DNA of 53,743 bases, taken from the NCBI GenBank assembly GCA_021785195.1, contig JAJYGC010000001.1:1-53743 (forward strand), written 5' to 3'. This document shows, piece by piece, positions 42,824 to 50,814 of the stretch. This stretch comes from Nitrospirota bacterium (GTDB lineage Bacteria > Nitrospirota > Leptospirillia > Leptospirillales > Leptospirillaceae). The translations under genes were made by a program, and so were the position numbers. The number at the start of each line of letters is the position of its first letter. The stretch's first letter is position 1. The notes under the pieces are model-generated. The model made no database searches, was not told the DNA's origin, and was given only the letters and a program-made list of their open reading frames with translations.

Positions 42824-43867
42824 ATGGAGATGTCGCTGTCAAAACCCACAGCCCTCGTAACGGGGGCGACCGGATTCGTGGGATCCTGGGTCGCCTCAGA
42901 ACTTTTGTCCGAGGGGTATCGGGTCCGATGCCTGATCCGTCCCGGAAGCGACCGGAGGAATCTCCCTCCCGTTTCCCCGGATGTGGAATGGGTTCAAGGT
43001 GATCTTCGGGAACCGGTTTCTTTGAAAAAAGGGCTGGCAGGGGTGAGTCACCTGTTTCATGTGGCGGCCGATTATCGACTCTGGTCCCGTGTCCCGGGGG
43101 AGATGATCCGGACAAATGTTGAGGGAACGCGGGCACTGCTTGAGGCCTGCCTTGGTCTTACGCTGGAAAAGATCGTATACTGCAGCAGTGTGGCGGCATT
43201 GGGGGCTGGGGAGGATTCGGTTCCGATCACGGAAGAAATGACTGTTGACACAAAAACCTTGATCGGGGAATATAAACTGTCCAAGTATTTGTCCGAGCAA
43301 TTGGTACTCGAGTACTCGGACAGGCTTCCGATCGTCATCGTCAATCCGAGTGCCCCCATCGGGGCGCGGGACATCAAGCCCACCCCCACGGGTCGGATCG
43401 TTCTGGATTACATGAGGGGCATGATGAAGGCCTATGTCCATACCGGGCTGAATGTCATCCATGTCCGGGATGTTGCAAGGGGCCACATCCTGGCTGCCCG
43501 CAAGGGCCGCCCGGGCGAGAAATACATCCTTGCGAACAGGAATCTGCTTCTTCGGGACGTTTTTGGTATTCTGGAAAAGATTACCGGGATTCCGGCTCCG
43601 AATGTCAGAATCCCAAGGTCGGTTCTCCTTCCGCTGGCCTATCTCTCCGAGGGGGTCTCCCGTGTGACCGGGCGAGAGCCGCTGGTACCCCTCGACGGGA
43701 TCAGGATGGCGCACAAGATGATGTTTTACTCCGGGGAAAAGGCTGTCCGTGAACTTGGACTTGTCCTGACCCCGGTGGAAGAGGCTTTCCGGGATGCGGT
43801 GGAGTACTTTTCGACCCCCGAATATCTGGGTAGGGCCGCCAGGCCATTGCCAGGTTCGGAGCGCTAG
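42824..43867 (+). CDS. hpnA: hopanoid-associated sugar epimerase HpnA
   Basis: A 347-residue extended short-chain dehydrogenase/epimerase. The NAD(P) motif is VTGATGFVGSWVASEL, the segment HLFHVAADYRLWSRVPGEMIR is characteristic of HpnA-type proteins, and the catalytic pair is YKLSK (Tyr-x3-Lys) with Ser in CSSVAALG. HpnA occurs in many hopanoid loci; its exact substrate is unsettled. ATG 42824 is listed, with ATG 42830 also possible; GGAAGGGG lies ten bases upstream. It opens the second plus-strand run of the hopanoid region. Confidence 0.88.
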   Translation: MEMSLSKPTALVTGATGFVGSWVASELLSEGYRVRCLIRPGSDRRNLPPVSPDVEWVQGDLREPVSLKKGLAGVSHLFHVAADYRLWSRVPGEMIRTNVEGTRALLEACLGLTLEKIVYCSSVAALGAGEDSVPITEEMTVDTKTLIGEYKLSKYLSEQLVLEYSDRLPIVIVNPSAPIGARDIKPTPTGRIVLDYMRGMMKAYVHTGLNVIHVRDVARGHILAARKGRPGEKYILANRNLLLRDVFGILEKITGIPAPNVRIPRSVLLPLAYLSEGVSRVTGREPLVPLDGIRMAHKMMFYSGEKAVRELGLVLTPVEEAFRDAVEYFSTPEYLGRAARPLPGSER

Positions 43868-43940
43868 CAACTCGTAAAAAATGCTGGATCGGTGATGTTG
43901 CTGTCCTGTGTTCACAAATATTGAGAGGAGTCGGAATCAT

Positions 43941-44849
43941 ATGGATATTTTTCTTCCAGAATACGCGGGTGTCTGTGTGGGCGTTAAACGCGCGATCAAC
44001 TTGGCCCATAAGACCGCTGAGGCAGCGACAGGGCCTGTTTTCATCCTGCACGAAATTGTCCATAACACCCATGTGGTGAAGGATCTCTCCGATCGGGGAG
44101 TCCTGTCGGTGGATGAAGTCCGGGAAGTGGACAGCGGAACGCTTCTGATCAGCGCCCACGGGGTTTCTCCTGCCGTGATCGCGGATGCGCGCGCCAGAAA
44201 TCTCGAAGTGGTCGATACGACCTGTCCCCTGGTGTCGAAGATCCATCGGATTGTGAAGACCCTCGCTGCCAAGGACTACATGATCTTCCTGCTGGGTGAA
44301 AAAAATCACGATGAGGTGATGGGGGTTCAGGGAGTTGCCGAGGAAAACATTCATATTTTCCACAGGAAAGAAGAGATCGAATCCCTTCCCCTGACCGATG
44401 GTCCGGTCGCGCTGGTTTCCCAGACCACCCAGAGCATCAAGTACTTCGACGAGATTTTGTGTCTCCTGCAAGAGAGGTACCCCCAGCTGGAGATTCACAA
44501 CACGATCTGTGATGCGACGGAAAAAAGGCAGACATCCGCCCTGGCGATTGCCGGAGACATGGATGTCATGATCACGGTCGGCTCGATGAGCAGCGCCAAC
44601 TCCCGACGTTTGCAGGAGGTTTCCGCCGGCCTGTGTCCCGCGTCCTATCTGGTCGACAGTGCCAGCGAGGTGGAAGTCGGATGGTTTTCCGGAGGGGAGC
44701 GGGTTGGTGTGACCGCCGGTGCGTCTACCCCTGAGTGGTTGATCGAAGGGGTGATCCTGAAGTTGATGGAAATTTCCCGTGCCAAGGGTTTTGAGCCTAC
44801 TGTGACCCGAAACGAGTCTGCAGAGGAAGAATTCATCGAAACCCACTGA
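43941..44849 (+). CDS. ispH: 4-hydroxy-3-methylbut-2-enyl diphosphate reductase
   Basis: Fe-S enzyme of the MEP pathway yielding IPP and DMAPP, the precursors of squalene and hopanoids. The 302 residues have the three cluster cysteines in GVCVGVKRA, DTTCPLVSK and TICDATEKRQ, plus HNTHVVKDL, the E-containing ALVSQTTQS and the C-terminal VTAGASTPEWLI. ATG 43941 has GAGAGGAG about ten bases upstream; the frame is open to 43908. Its place between hpnA and hpnJ links isoprenoid supply to hopanoid synthesis. Confidence 0.95.
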   Translation: MDIFLPEYAGVCVGVKRAINLAHKTAEAATGPVFILHEIVHNTHVVKDLSDRGVLSVDEVREVDSGTLLISAHGVSPAVIADARARNLEVVDTTCPLVSKIHRIVKTLAAKDYMIFLLGEKNHDEVMGVQGVAEENIHIFHRKEEIESLPLTDGPVALVSQTTQSIKYFDEILCLLQERYPQLEIHNTICDATEKRQTSALAIAGDMDVMITVGSMSSANSRRLQEVSAGLCPASYLVDSASEVEVGWFSGGERVGVTAGASTPEWLIEGVILKLMEISRAKGFEPTVTRNESAEEEFIETH

Positions 44850-44884
44850 ACGGTCGGATAACCTTCATCACCATTGGAGAGCCC

Positions 44885-46324
44885 ATGTCACTTAGAACAC
44901 TTTTTTTGAACCCGCCGTCCTTCGATGATTTCGATGGGGGTGCGGGAGCCCGGTACCAGGCCACTCGGGAAGTGCGCTCCTTCTGGTATCCCACCTGGCT
45001 GACCTATCCCGCAGGAATGTTGCCGAATTCCCGCGTGGTGGACGCTCCCGTCCTGGGATGGGATAGTAACAAGACCCTTTCCCTGGCGCCTGATTTCGAT
45101 ATGGTCATCCTGTACACCAGCACTCCTTCTCTCCAGAACGACATTCTGACCGCAAAGGGATTCAAGGAAGGAAACCCCTCGATCCTTGTCGGTTTTGTGG
45201 GCCCGCATCCCAGCGTCCTTCCGGAGCTGACGCTGAAGGCCGATCCGGTCATCGACTTTGTCGTCCGGGAGGAGTTTGACTACGCCGTTCCTGAAATTGC
45301 CAATGGAAAGCCCTGGGATGAGGTGCTTGGCATCCATTACCGCAAGGATGGACAGATCTATTCCACCCCTGACCGTCCGGTCCTCGAAAATCTGGATGAC
45401 CTCCCTTTTGCATCAGAGGTTTACAAAAGGGACCTCAATATCAGGGATTACGAGATCCCCTGGATGAAATACCCGTACGTTTCGATCTACACGGGAAGGG
45501 GATGCGGAAGCAAATGTACCTTTTGCCTTTGGCCGCAGACATTTTCTGGAAACGTCTATCGGACGAGAAGTGTTGAAAATGTTCTCAAGGAAGTGGCGTA
45601 CATCAAGAAGACCTATCCCGAAATCAAGGAGCTCTTCTTTGATGACGACACGCTGACCGAATACCGTGAGCGGACCCGGGAGCTTTCCCGCGGGCTGAAG
45701 CAGTTCAATCTGTCCTGGGGATGCAACTCCAAGGCCAATGTTGATTTCGAGACCTTGAAGCTCATGAAGGAATCGGGCTGTCGGGTCATGGTGGTCGGAT
45801 ACGAGTCCGGAAACCAGAAGATCCTGAACAACGTCAAGAAGGGGATCCGCGTGGATCAGGCGCGGGAGTTCACCCGCAATGCCCATCAGCTGGGGATGAA
45901 GATTCACGGGACCTTTATTGTCGGACTGCCCGGGGAAAATAAGGAAACGATCGAGGAAACGATTCAGTTTGCCTGTGAAATGGATATCGAAACACTCCAG
46001 GTTTCGTTGGCCTCCCCCTATCCGGGAACCCACTTCTATAACTATGCGAAGGACAATGGCTATCTGATGGAGTCCAGCATGGTTTCCGAAGAGGGGTACC
46101 AGACCTGTAACGTGAGCTACCCAGAGATCGGGTCCCGGGAAATTTTCATGGCTGTCCCCAAATTTTATCGGAAGTTCTATTACCGCCCCCGATACATCGC
46201 CCGCGTGCTGAAAAAAGCCCTTTTAAGCAGCACTGAACGGAAAAAGATCATTCGTGAGGCAGGAGAGTATTTCCGTTTCATGGCCCGTCGAAAGGAGGCG
46301 CTGAAGTCTCCGGTCGGGCAATGA
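44885..46324 (+). CDS. hpnJ: hopanoid radical SAM enzyme HpnJ (BHT cyclitol ether synthase type)
   Basis: A 479-residue B12-binding-type radical SAM protein. The N-terminal half resembles a cobalamin-binding Rossmann domain (LFLNPPSFDDFDGG, VGFVGPHPSVLPE); the radical SAM cluster is CGSKCTFC near 208-215, with FDDDTLTE and GTFIVGLPGENKETIEET following. It closely fits HpnJ, which converts a glucosaminyl hopanoid to the cyclitol ether. ATG 44885 has TTGGAGAG upstream. hpnI follows directly. Confidence 0.9.
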   Translation: MSLRTLFLNPPSFDDFDGGAGARYQATREVRSFWYPTWLTYPAGMLPNSRVVDAPVLGWDSNKTLSLAPDFDMVILYTSTPSLQNDILTAKGFKEGNPSILVGFVGPHPSVLPELTLKADPVIDFVVREEFDYAVPEIANGKPWDEVLGIHYRKDGQIYSTPDRPVLENLDDLPFASEVYKRDLNIRDYEIPWMKYPYVSIYTGRGCGSKCTFCLWPQTFSGNVYRTRSVENVLKEVAYIKKTYPEIKELFFDDDTLTEYRERTRELSRGLKQFNLSWGCNSKANVDFETLKLMKESGCRVMVVGYESGNQKILNNVKKGIRVDQAREFTRNAHQLGMKIHGTFIVGLPGENKETIEETIQFACEMDIETLQVSLASPYPGTHFYNYAKDNGYLMESSMVSEEGYQTCNVSYPEIGSREIFMAVPKFYRKFYYRPRYIARVLKKALLSSTERKKIIREAGEYFRFMARRKEALKSPVGQ

Positions 46325-46346
46325 GCGTCCCTTGTTTTTCTCCCTT

Positions 46347-47576
46347 ATGACTTCCGATCCCGTTCTAGGCCAGGTGACCGTTTTGTTGGCGGCACTCCTT
46401 CTGACTTTGGGCGGGATCGGAGTTTTTTTTGACCTTCTCTCCGTCTTGGGTTCCAGAAAGCTCCTCAGACAATCGGTTGTGCCTTCCACTGCCCCGTTTC
46501 CTTGGCCCTCCCTCCTGATGATCAAACCGGTCAAGGGGATCGATGAAGGCGCCGAGGAAAACTTTTTGTCGTTCATTCGACAGGATTATCCGGATTTCAG
46601 AATCCTGTTTGTGGTGGGGGACCCGGGGGATCCTGTCGTTCCCCTCATTGAGGGTCTTGTCCGGCAATATCCCGATAGGGTGTCACTGAAGATTGTCACC
46701 GAACACTCCGGATCAAACCGGAAAATGAACAATGTCAGCCGGGCCTTTCAGGGAGAGACGGCAGGGCTCGTCCTGCTCAACGACAGTGACATCAGGGTCT
46801 CCCCGTCCTACCTGAAAACGATTGTCGCACCTCTTCTCGGGGACCCTGCTATCGGGATGGTGACCTGCTTCCAGAGGGGAACCCCGAAGGGGGGGTGGTC
46901 CTCCAGACTGGCTTCCATGATGCTGAATACCGAAGCAATCCCCCAGGCACTTGTCGCCTACCTGCTCTTTCCCCTCGATTTTGCATTTGGGCCGACAATG
47001 CTGCTCCGTCGTGAGGCCCTGGAAGCGGCTGGCGGGTTTTCCTCCCTGACGGAGGTATTGGCAGATGACTACCATCTGGGTCAGAAGATTGTCCAGGCCG
47101 GCTACCGGATATTTCTTTCTCCCTATATCGTGGATGCCCAGATTGCGGATGAGTCCTTGGGTTCCTTGTGGCAGCACGAAATGCGGTGGGTCAGGACCTA
47201 CCGGAATTGCCGTCCGGTCGGATATGCATTCTCGATCCTGACCCGGCCGTTCATATTCCTGCTGACGGGGGGGGGGTTGGGAGGACTCCTGGAACGGTCC
47301 TTGTTTTGGAAATTGGCGGCTGTGCTATATCTAATCCACTTTGCCTCCATTGCGGTAATCGCCGGATCCCACATTCGAAGACCCCTCCGAGCAAAGGATC
47401 TCCTCCTTTTTCCTGTCAGGGAAGTTTTCTCCTTCGTCCTGTATCTTGGAAGTTTTGGATCGCGGATTGTCTGGAGGGGGCACCCTTACAGGATCCGTCG
47501 GGATGGAACCCTGATCGCGCTGGACCCCCCTTCCCACAGAATTCCTCCGTCGATTGCCCAGGGAGGAAAGCCCTGA
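46347..47576 (+). CDS. hpnI: hopanoid glycosyltransferase HpnI (GT21, ceramide glucosyltransferase-like)
   Basis: Membrane glycosyltransferase that adds N-acetylglucosamine to bacteriohopanetetrol in studied species. The 409 residues have an N-terminal helix (TVLLAALLLTLGGIGVFF), the GT2/21 core with SLLMIKPVKGIDEG, the metal motif LNDSDIRVSPSYL, LADDYHLGQK and HEMRWVRTYR (counterpart of the (Q/R)xxRW motif), then two or three C-terminal helices. No good ribosome site marks the start; ATG 46347 is preferred to TTG 46332. The GGGAGG for the next gene overlaps its end. HpnK, the usual deacetylase partner, is not seen here. Confidence 0.87.
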   Translation: MTSDPVLGQVTVLLAALLLTLGGIGVFFDLLSVLGSRKLLRQSVVPSTAPFPWPSLLMIKPVKGIDEGAEENFLSFIRQDYPDFRILFVVGDPGDPVVPLIEGLVRQYPDRVSLKIVTEHSGSNRKMNNVSRAFQGETAGLVLLNDSDIRVSPSYLKTIVAPLLGDPAIGMVTCFQRGTPKGGWSSRLASMMLNTEAIPQALVAYLLFPLDFAFGPTMLLRREALEAAGGFSSLTEVLADDYHLGQKIVQAGYRIFLSPYIVDAQIADESLGSLWQHEMRWVRTYRNCRPVGYAFSILTRPFIFLLTGGGLGGLLERSLFWKLAAVLYLIHFASIAVIAGSHIRRPLRAKDLLLFPVREVFSFVLYLGSFGSRIVWRGHPYRIRRDGTLIALDPPSHRIPPSIAQGGKP

Positions 47577-47962
47577 AGTTCGGTTCCCTGTCCTCCGCGA
47601 CCTTTTTTGGGGTGTTTCTGGTGGCGCTTCTTCTTGAGGACATCGGATTCATCCTGCTGGCCCGGGGAATGAGGGAGGCGTCTTCCCCCCTCGTTCAGGA
47701 GGGGAGACCCCGGATTTGGAGAATCCTGACCAATCCGAGGGTTGGGGCAGGGGTATTTCTCCAGGCCATCTACTACGTCCTTCTTCTGGCACTGATTCAG
47801 CGGGTTCCGGTCAGTCTCGTCGTGCCGATGACTGGATTCGGTTACGTGTTGACGGCATTCCTCGCCAGGATTTTCTTGAAGGAGCCAGTCTCTGTCCGCC
47901 GTTGGGCCGGCATTCTGCTGATCACGATCGGGGTGGCCCTGATTTCCAGTGCCGGCGATTAG
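47573..47962 (+). CDS. small EamA/SMR-like transporter (apparent CTG start)
   Basis: A product of about 130 residues with four hydrophobic helices (FFGVFLVALLLEDIGFILLA, VGAGVFLQAIYYVLLLALI, VVPMTGFGYVLTAFLARIFL, WAGILLITIGVALISS), resembling one half of an EamA transporter or an SMR protein such as the undecaprenyl-aminoarabinose flippase subunits. The frame has no ATG/GTG/TTG close to a ribosome site; GGGAGG (47561-47566) is followed six bases later by CTG 47573, which overlaps the hpnI stop as CTGA. GTG 47609 is an alternative that clips the first helix. A role in moving hopanoid or its sugar donor is inferred from context. Confidence 0.75.
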   Translation: MKFGSLSSATFFGVFLVALLLEDIGFILLARGMREASSPLVQEGRPRIWRILTNPRVGAGVFLQAIYYVLLLALIQRVPVSLVVPMTGFGYVLTAFLARIFLKEPVSVRRWAGILLITIGVALISSAGD

Positions 47963-47977
47963 CTCGGGGGTTGCCGG

Positions 47978-48754
47978 ATGCATCTGTTCCTTCATACGAT
48001 CCTTTTTCGCTGGTACGTTTTCCTTTTCTGGTTCGCAGGACTTTTTTTCCTGGCAAGGTCTTGCGGGTGGAGGGGGGCGACTCTTCGATTCCTCTCAGCC
48101 TACCTGATCGCCTATGGGTGCGAATATGCCTCTTCCCGTCCCTCGGGATGGTTTCCCTTCGGCCCATACACCTACCTGCCGACGACGGTTCAGCAGGAGA
48201 TCTGGATCGGTTCGCTTCCGCTGATGGACTCCATGTCTTTTGCGTTCCTGATGGTTGCCAGCCTGGGGGCTGTGGGATGGTTTGAGGGCCGGCTCCTGTC
48301 GGGGCTTCTTGGCAGCCCCTCCCGGTTCCGATTGAGTCGATGGGCGATGGCAATCCTTTTTTTTGTCCTGGTTGATGTGGTGATCGATCCGGTTTCCCTG
48401 CGCGGAAACAGGTGGTTCCTTGGGCAGATTTATTACTATCCCCGCGGCGGAAGGTATTTTGGGGTGCCCTTCTCGAATTTTATCGGCTGGGGGGTTGTTG
48501 GGGCAATGATCCTTGTGTCATGGAACCTCCCGTATCTCCGGGGGGCCCATGACATTGCGCGCAACCGGACGTCTTCCCGGGATTCTCCCCTTGATCGCTG
48601 GGGTCCTCCTTTCCTCTATCTGTGCGTCTTTGCTTTCAACACTGTAATCGCTTTCTTGATCCGGGAATGGTTTTTGGGGCTTGCAGACCTTCTGGTGGGA
48701 GGAATCCTGTTTGTTCTGGGGAAAATCGTCCTGACCCCGAAAAGAATTTCCTGA
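47978..48754 (+). CDS. DUF422 carotenoid-biosynthesis-like membrane protein (CruF family)
   Basis: A 258-residue polytopic membrane protein with about seven helices. The motifs SGWFPFGPYTY, FVLVDVVIDPVSLRGNRW and YFGVPFSNFIGWGVV match the DUF422 family, which includes carotenoid 1,2-hydratases (CruF) and bisanhydrobacterioruberin hydratase. Acidic residues in DVVIDP and the GVP..NF.GW motif are retained. ATG 47978 lies 15 bp after the EamA-like gene. No phytoene synthase or desaturase genes are in the window, so the substrate could be a carotenoid made elsewhere or another polyene or triterpene. Confidence 0.75.
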   Translation: MHLFLHTILFRWYVFLFWFAGLFFLARSCGWRGATLRFLSAYLIAYGCEYASSRPSGWFPFGPYTYLPTTVQQEIWIGSLPLMDSMSFAFLMVASLGAVGWFEGRLLSGLLGSPSRFRLSRWAMAILFFVLVDVVIDPVSLRGNRWFLGQIYYYPRGGRYFGVPFSNFIGWGVVGAMILVSWNLPYLRGAHDIARNRTSSRDSPLDRWGPPFLYLCVFAFNTVIAFLIREWFLGLADLLVGGILFVLGKIVLTPKRIS

Positions 48755-48778
48755 CATCCCTTTCTCACGGGTTGTTCG

Positions 48779-48807
48779 TTGACCTCCTGCGGGATGGCCC
48801 GTATAAT
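48779..48807 (+). promoter_or_regulatory. promoter of cbiX-hemE-hemN
   Basis: TTGACC (48779-48784) and TATAAT (48802-48807) with a 17-bp spacer. Transcription should start at about 48814-48815, coinciding with the cbiX ATG (48815), so the mRNA may be leaderless. Confidence 0.75.
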
Positions 48808-48814
48808 CCCCCCT

Positions 48815-49714
48815 ATGCAGAATTCCAGATCATCCGAGTCCCGGGAAGGGGAATCCGCCATTGGACAGAAAAAGAGGTGGGGGGTTCTCCTCATTGTGCA
48901 TGGAAGTCCTGATGAAAAAGGAAACGTCCACGCACTGAAGACGTTTGAACGTCTTCGAAACCTTTTCGATGAGTCTTTTCCGATCGAAATCGGTTTCATC
49001 GAACATGCGCTGCCGGAGGTTAACGTCTCCCTGGCCCGGCTTGTTTCCCATGCAGAGGGGGTTGCCCTGGTCCCGCTCCTGCTGTTTGATGCCGGGCATT
49101 CCAAGAGCGACATGGCGGAATATGCGGAACAGGCCCAAAGGGATCATCCCGGCCTGCACCTGATCCGGGACTGGGCGTTCGGGACAGACCAGACGGTTGT
49201 TTCCATTCTTCTCGACCTTCTCCCTCCGAGAGATCCCCAGATTCGGGAAACGCTCATCCTGATCGGCAGGGGAAGCCTGGATCCCAATGCCAATGCGTCG
49301 CTGTTCTATCAGGGAAGACGCCTGTGGGAGCGACGCAAGGGGAACCTTCCCCACTTTTCCTTTATCAGTGTGACGGAACCCAGACTTTCCGATGTTCTTG
49401 AAACGCTGGATCCAAAGGCACAGGACCGGATTGTGCTTTTGCCGTACTTTCTGTTTGAAGGGGTCCTGATGGATCGGATTCGTGCGCTGGGAGAGTCCTT
49501 CAGGTTGAGGACAGGGTTCAAGGGAGAGGTCGTTGTGACCCCTCCCTTCGGAGACCATCCCCTTCTTCTCGACCACCTTGCCAGGCGAATTCGACGTCTT
49601 CTGAAACTGGGACGGACGCCACTTCCGAAGTGGCCGGTCCTTAATCTTGAGGGAGAGTCCGTTTCTGACGCGATTCCCGGAAAAGAAAGGTCAACTGATG
49701 ACAACGCCGATTAA
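48815..49714 (+). CDS. cbiX: CbiX-type chelatase (sirohydrochlorin cobalto/ferrochelatase family)
   Basis: A two-domain, 299-residue class II chelatase. The first half has LLIVHGSPDEKGN with the metal-binding His and LVPLLLFDAGHSKSDM; the second half has LILIGRGSLDPNANASL, in which the first-half His is replaced by Arg as usual in long CbiX, and IVLLPYFLFEGVLMDRIR. It would insert cobalt or iron into sirohydrochlorin, or possibly another tetrapyrrole given its place before hemE and hemN. ATG 48815 is chosen; the promoter places the transcript start at or beside it. Its end overlaps the hemE start. Confidence 0.85.
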   Translation: MQNSRSSESREGESAIGQKKRWGVLLIVHGSPDEKGNVHALKTFERLRNLFDESFPIEIGFIEHALPEVNVSLARLVSHAEGVALVPLLLFDAGHSKSDMAEYAEQAQRDHPGLHLIRDWAFGTDQTVVSILLDLLPPRDPQIRETLILIGRGSLDPNANASLFYQGRRLWERRKGNLPHFSFISVTEPRLSDVLETLDPKAQDRIVLLPYFLFEGVLMDRIRALGESFRLRTGFKGEVVVTPPFGDHPLLLDHLARRIRRLLKLGRTPLPKWPVLNLEGESVSDAIPGKERSTDDNAD

Positions 49715-50756
49715 GAACGACCTTTTTCTGAGAGCCTGCCGGGGAGAAAAAACCGAGCGGCCCCCTGTCTGGATCATGCGGCAAGCCGGGCGTTACATGC
49801 CGGAGTATCAGGAGATCCGTAAAGAGACCTCCTTCCTGGGGCTCTGCAAGACTCCGGATCTGGCCGCGCGTGCGACCATGCTCCCCATCGACATGCTGGG
49901 GGTCGATGCGGCGATCCTGTTTTCCGATATTCTGATTCCGGTTGAAGCCATGGGGCTTGAGCTTCGGTTTTCCGAACACAAGGGCCCATCGTTTCCCAAT
50001 CCCGTCAGGACACGGGAAGATCTCGGAAGGCTCCTTGTGCCGGATCCGGTCGCATCGACGGGTTTTGTGGCCGAGGCCATCCGTGGGATCAACCGGAGGC
50101 TGGACGGCCGAGTTCCCCTGATCGGTTTTTCCGGAGCGCCTTTTACGCTGGCGACTTATATGGTGGAGGGGGAAATCTCCAAGGACTTTTCCCGGGTCAA
50201 GCGGATGATGTTTTCCGACCCGGAGTTGCTCCACGACCTGCTGGACCGGATCACCGACACCGTGATCCGCTATCTTTCGATGCAGCTGGAAACAGGAATT
50301 CATGCCTATCAGATTTTTGATACGTGGGCTGGGTCTCTGGCGCCTTCCCACTATCGAACCTTCGCCCTGCCCTATGTGCGCCGAATCGTGGATGCCCTCA
50401 GGAAGTACGGGGTTCCATCGATTCTCTATGTGAACGGAAGCTGTTCCCTTCTGGAGGAGATGGTTTCGGCGGGTACGGATGTCATTTCGGTGGATTGGCG
50501 TCTGTCCCTGTCCAAGGTCCGGGAGAGGGTTCCAGAATCCAGGGCGATTCAGGGAAATTTGGATCCTGTTTCCCTGTTGGGACGTCCGGAAATCTTGCGT
50601 GAGGAAGTCCGGTTGATCCTGGATGAAATGAAAGATAGGCCGGGGTACATTTTTAACCTCGGACACGGGATTCTCCCGGAAACGCCCGTTCCGATGGCAA
50701 AGTACCTAGTCCAGCTCATCCAGTCCGGTTTGTCCGCACCGATGCCCAAAGGTTAG
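49698..50756 (+). CDS. hemE: uroporphyrinogen decarboxylase
   Basis: Cytoplasmic enzyme decarboxylating uroporphyrinogen III to coproporphyrinogen III. The 352 residues contain the signature PPVWIMRQAGRYMPEYQ, DAAILFSDILIP with the catalytic Asp, GFSGAPFTLATYMVEG and FNLGHGILPETP. ATG 49698 has AAAGG upstream and lies 17 bases inside the end of cbiX, so the two are probably coupled. hemN follows after about 58 bp. Confidence 0.96.
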   Translation: MTTPIKNDLFLRACRGEKTERPPVWIMRQAGRYMPEYQEIRKETSFLGLCKTPDLAARATMLPIDMLGVDAAILFSDILIPVEAMGLELRFSEHKGPSFPNPVRTREDLGRLLVPDPVASTGFVAEAIRGINRRLDGRVPLIGFSGAPFTLATYMVEGEISKDFSRVKRMMFSDPELLHDLLDRITDTVIRYLSMQLETGIHAYQIFDTWAGSLAPSHYRTFALPYVRRIVDALRKYGVPSILYVNGSCSLLEEMVSAGTDVISVDWRLSLSKVRERVPESRAIQGNLDPVSLLGRPEILREEVRLILDEMKDRPGYIFNLGHGILPETPVPMAKYLVQLIQSGLSAPMPKG

Positions 50757-50814
50757 ACTCCGACGACGGGGCCTCATGATATTTTACGGCAATTGAGTGG
50801 ATCGAGGTTATCAG

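Noticed and set aside
42896-43915. 339-codon minus-strand open frame opposite hpnA
   Set aside because: It is antisense to hpnA, which has intact NAD-binding and catalytic motifs.
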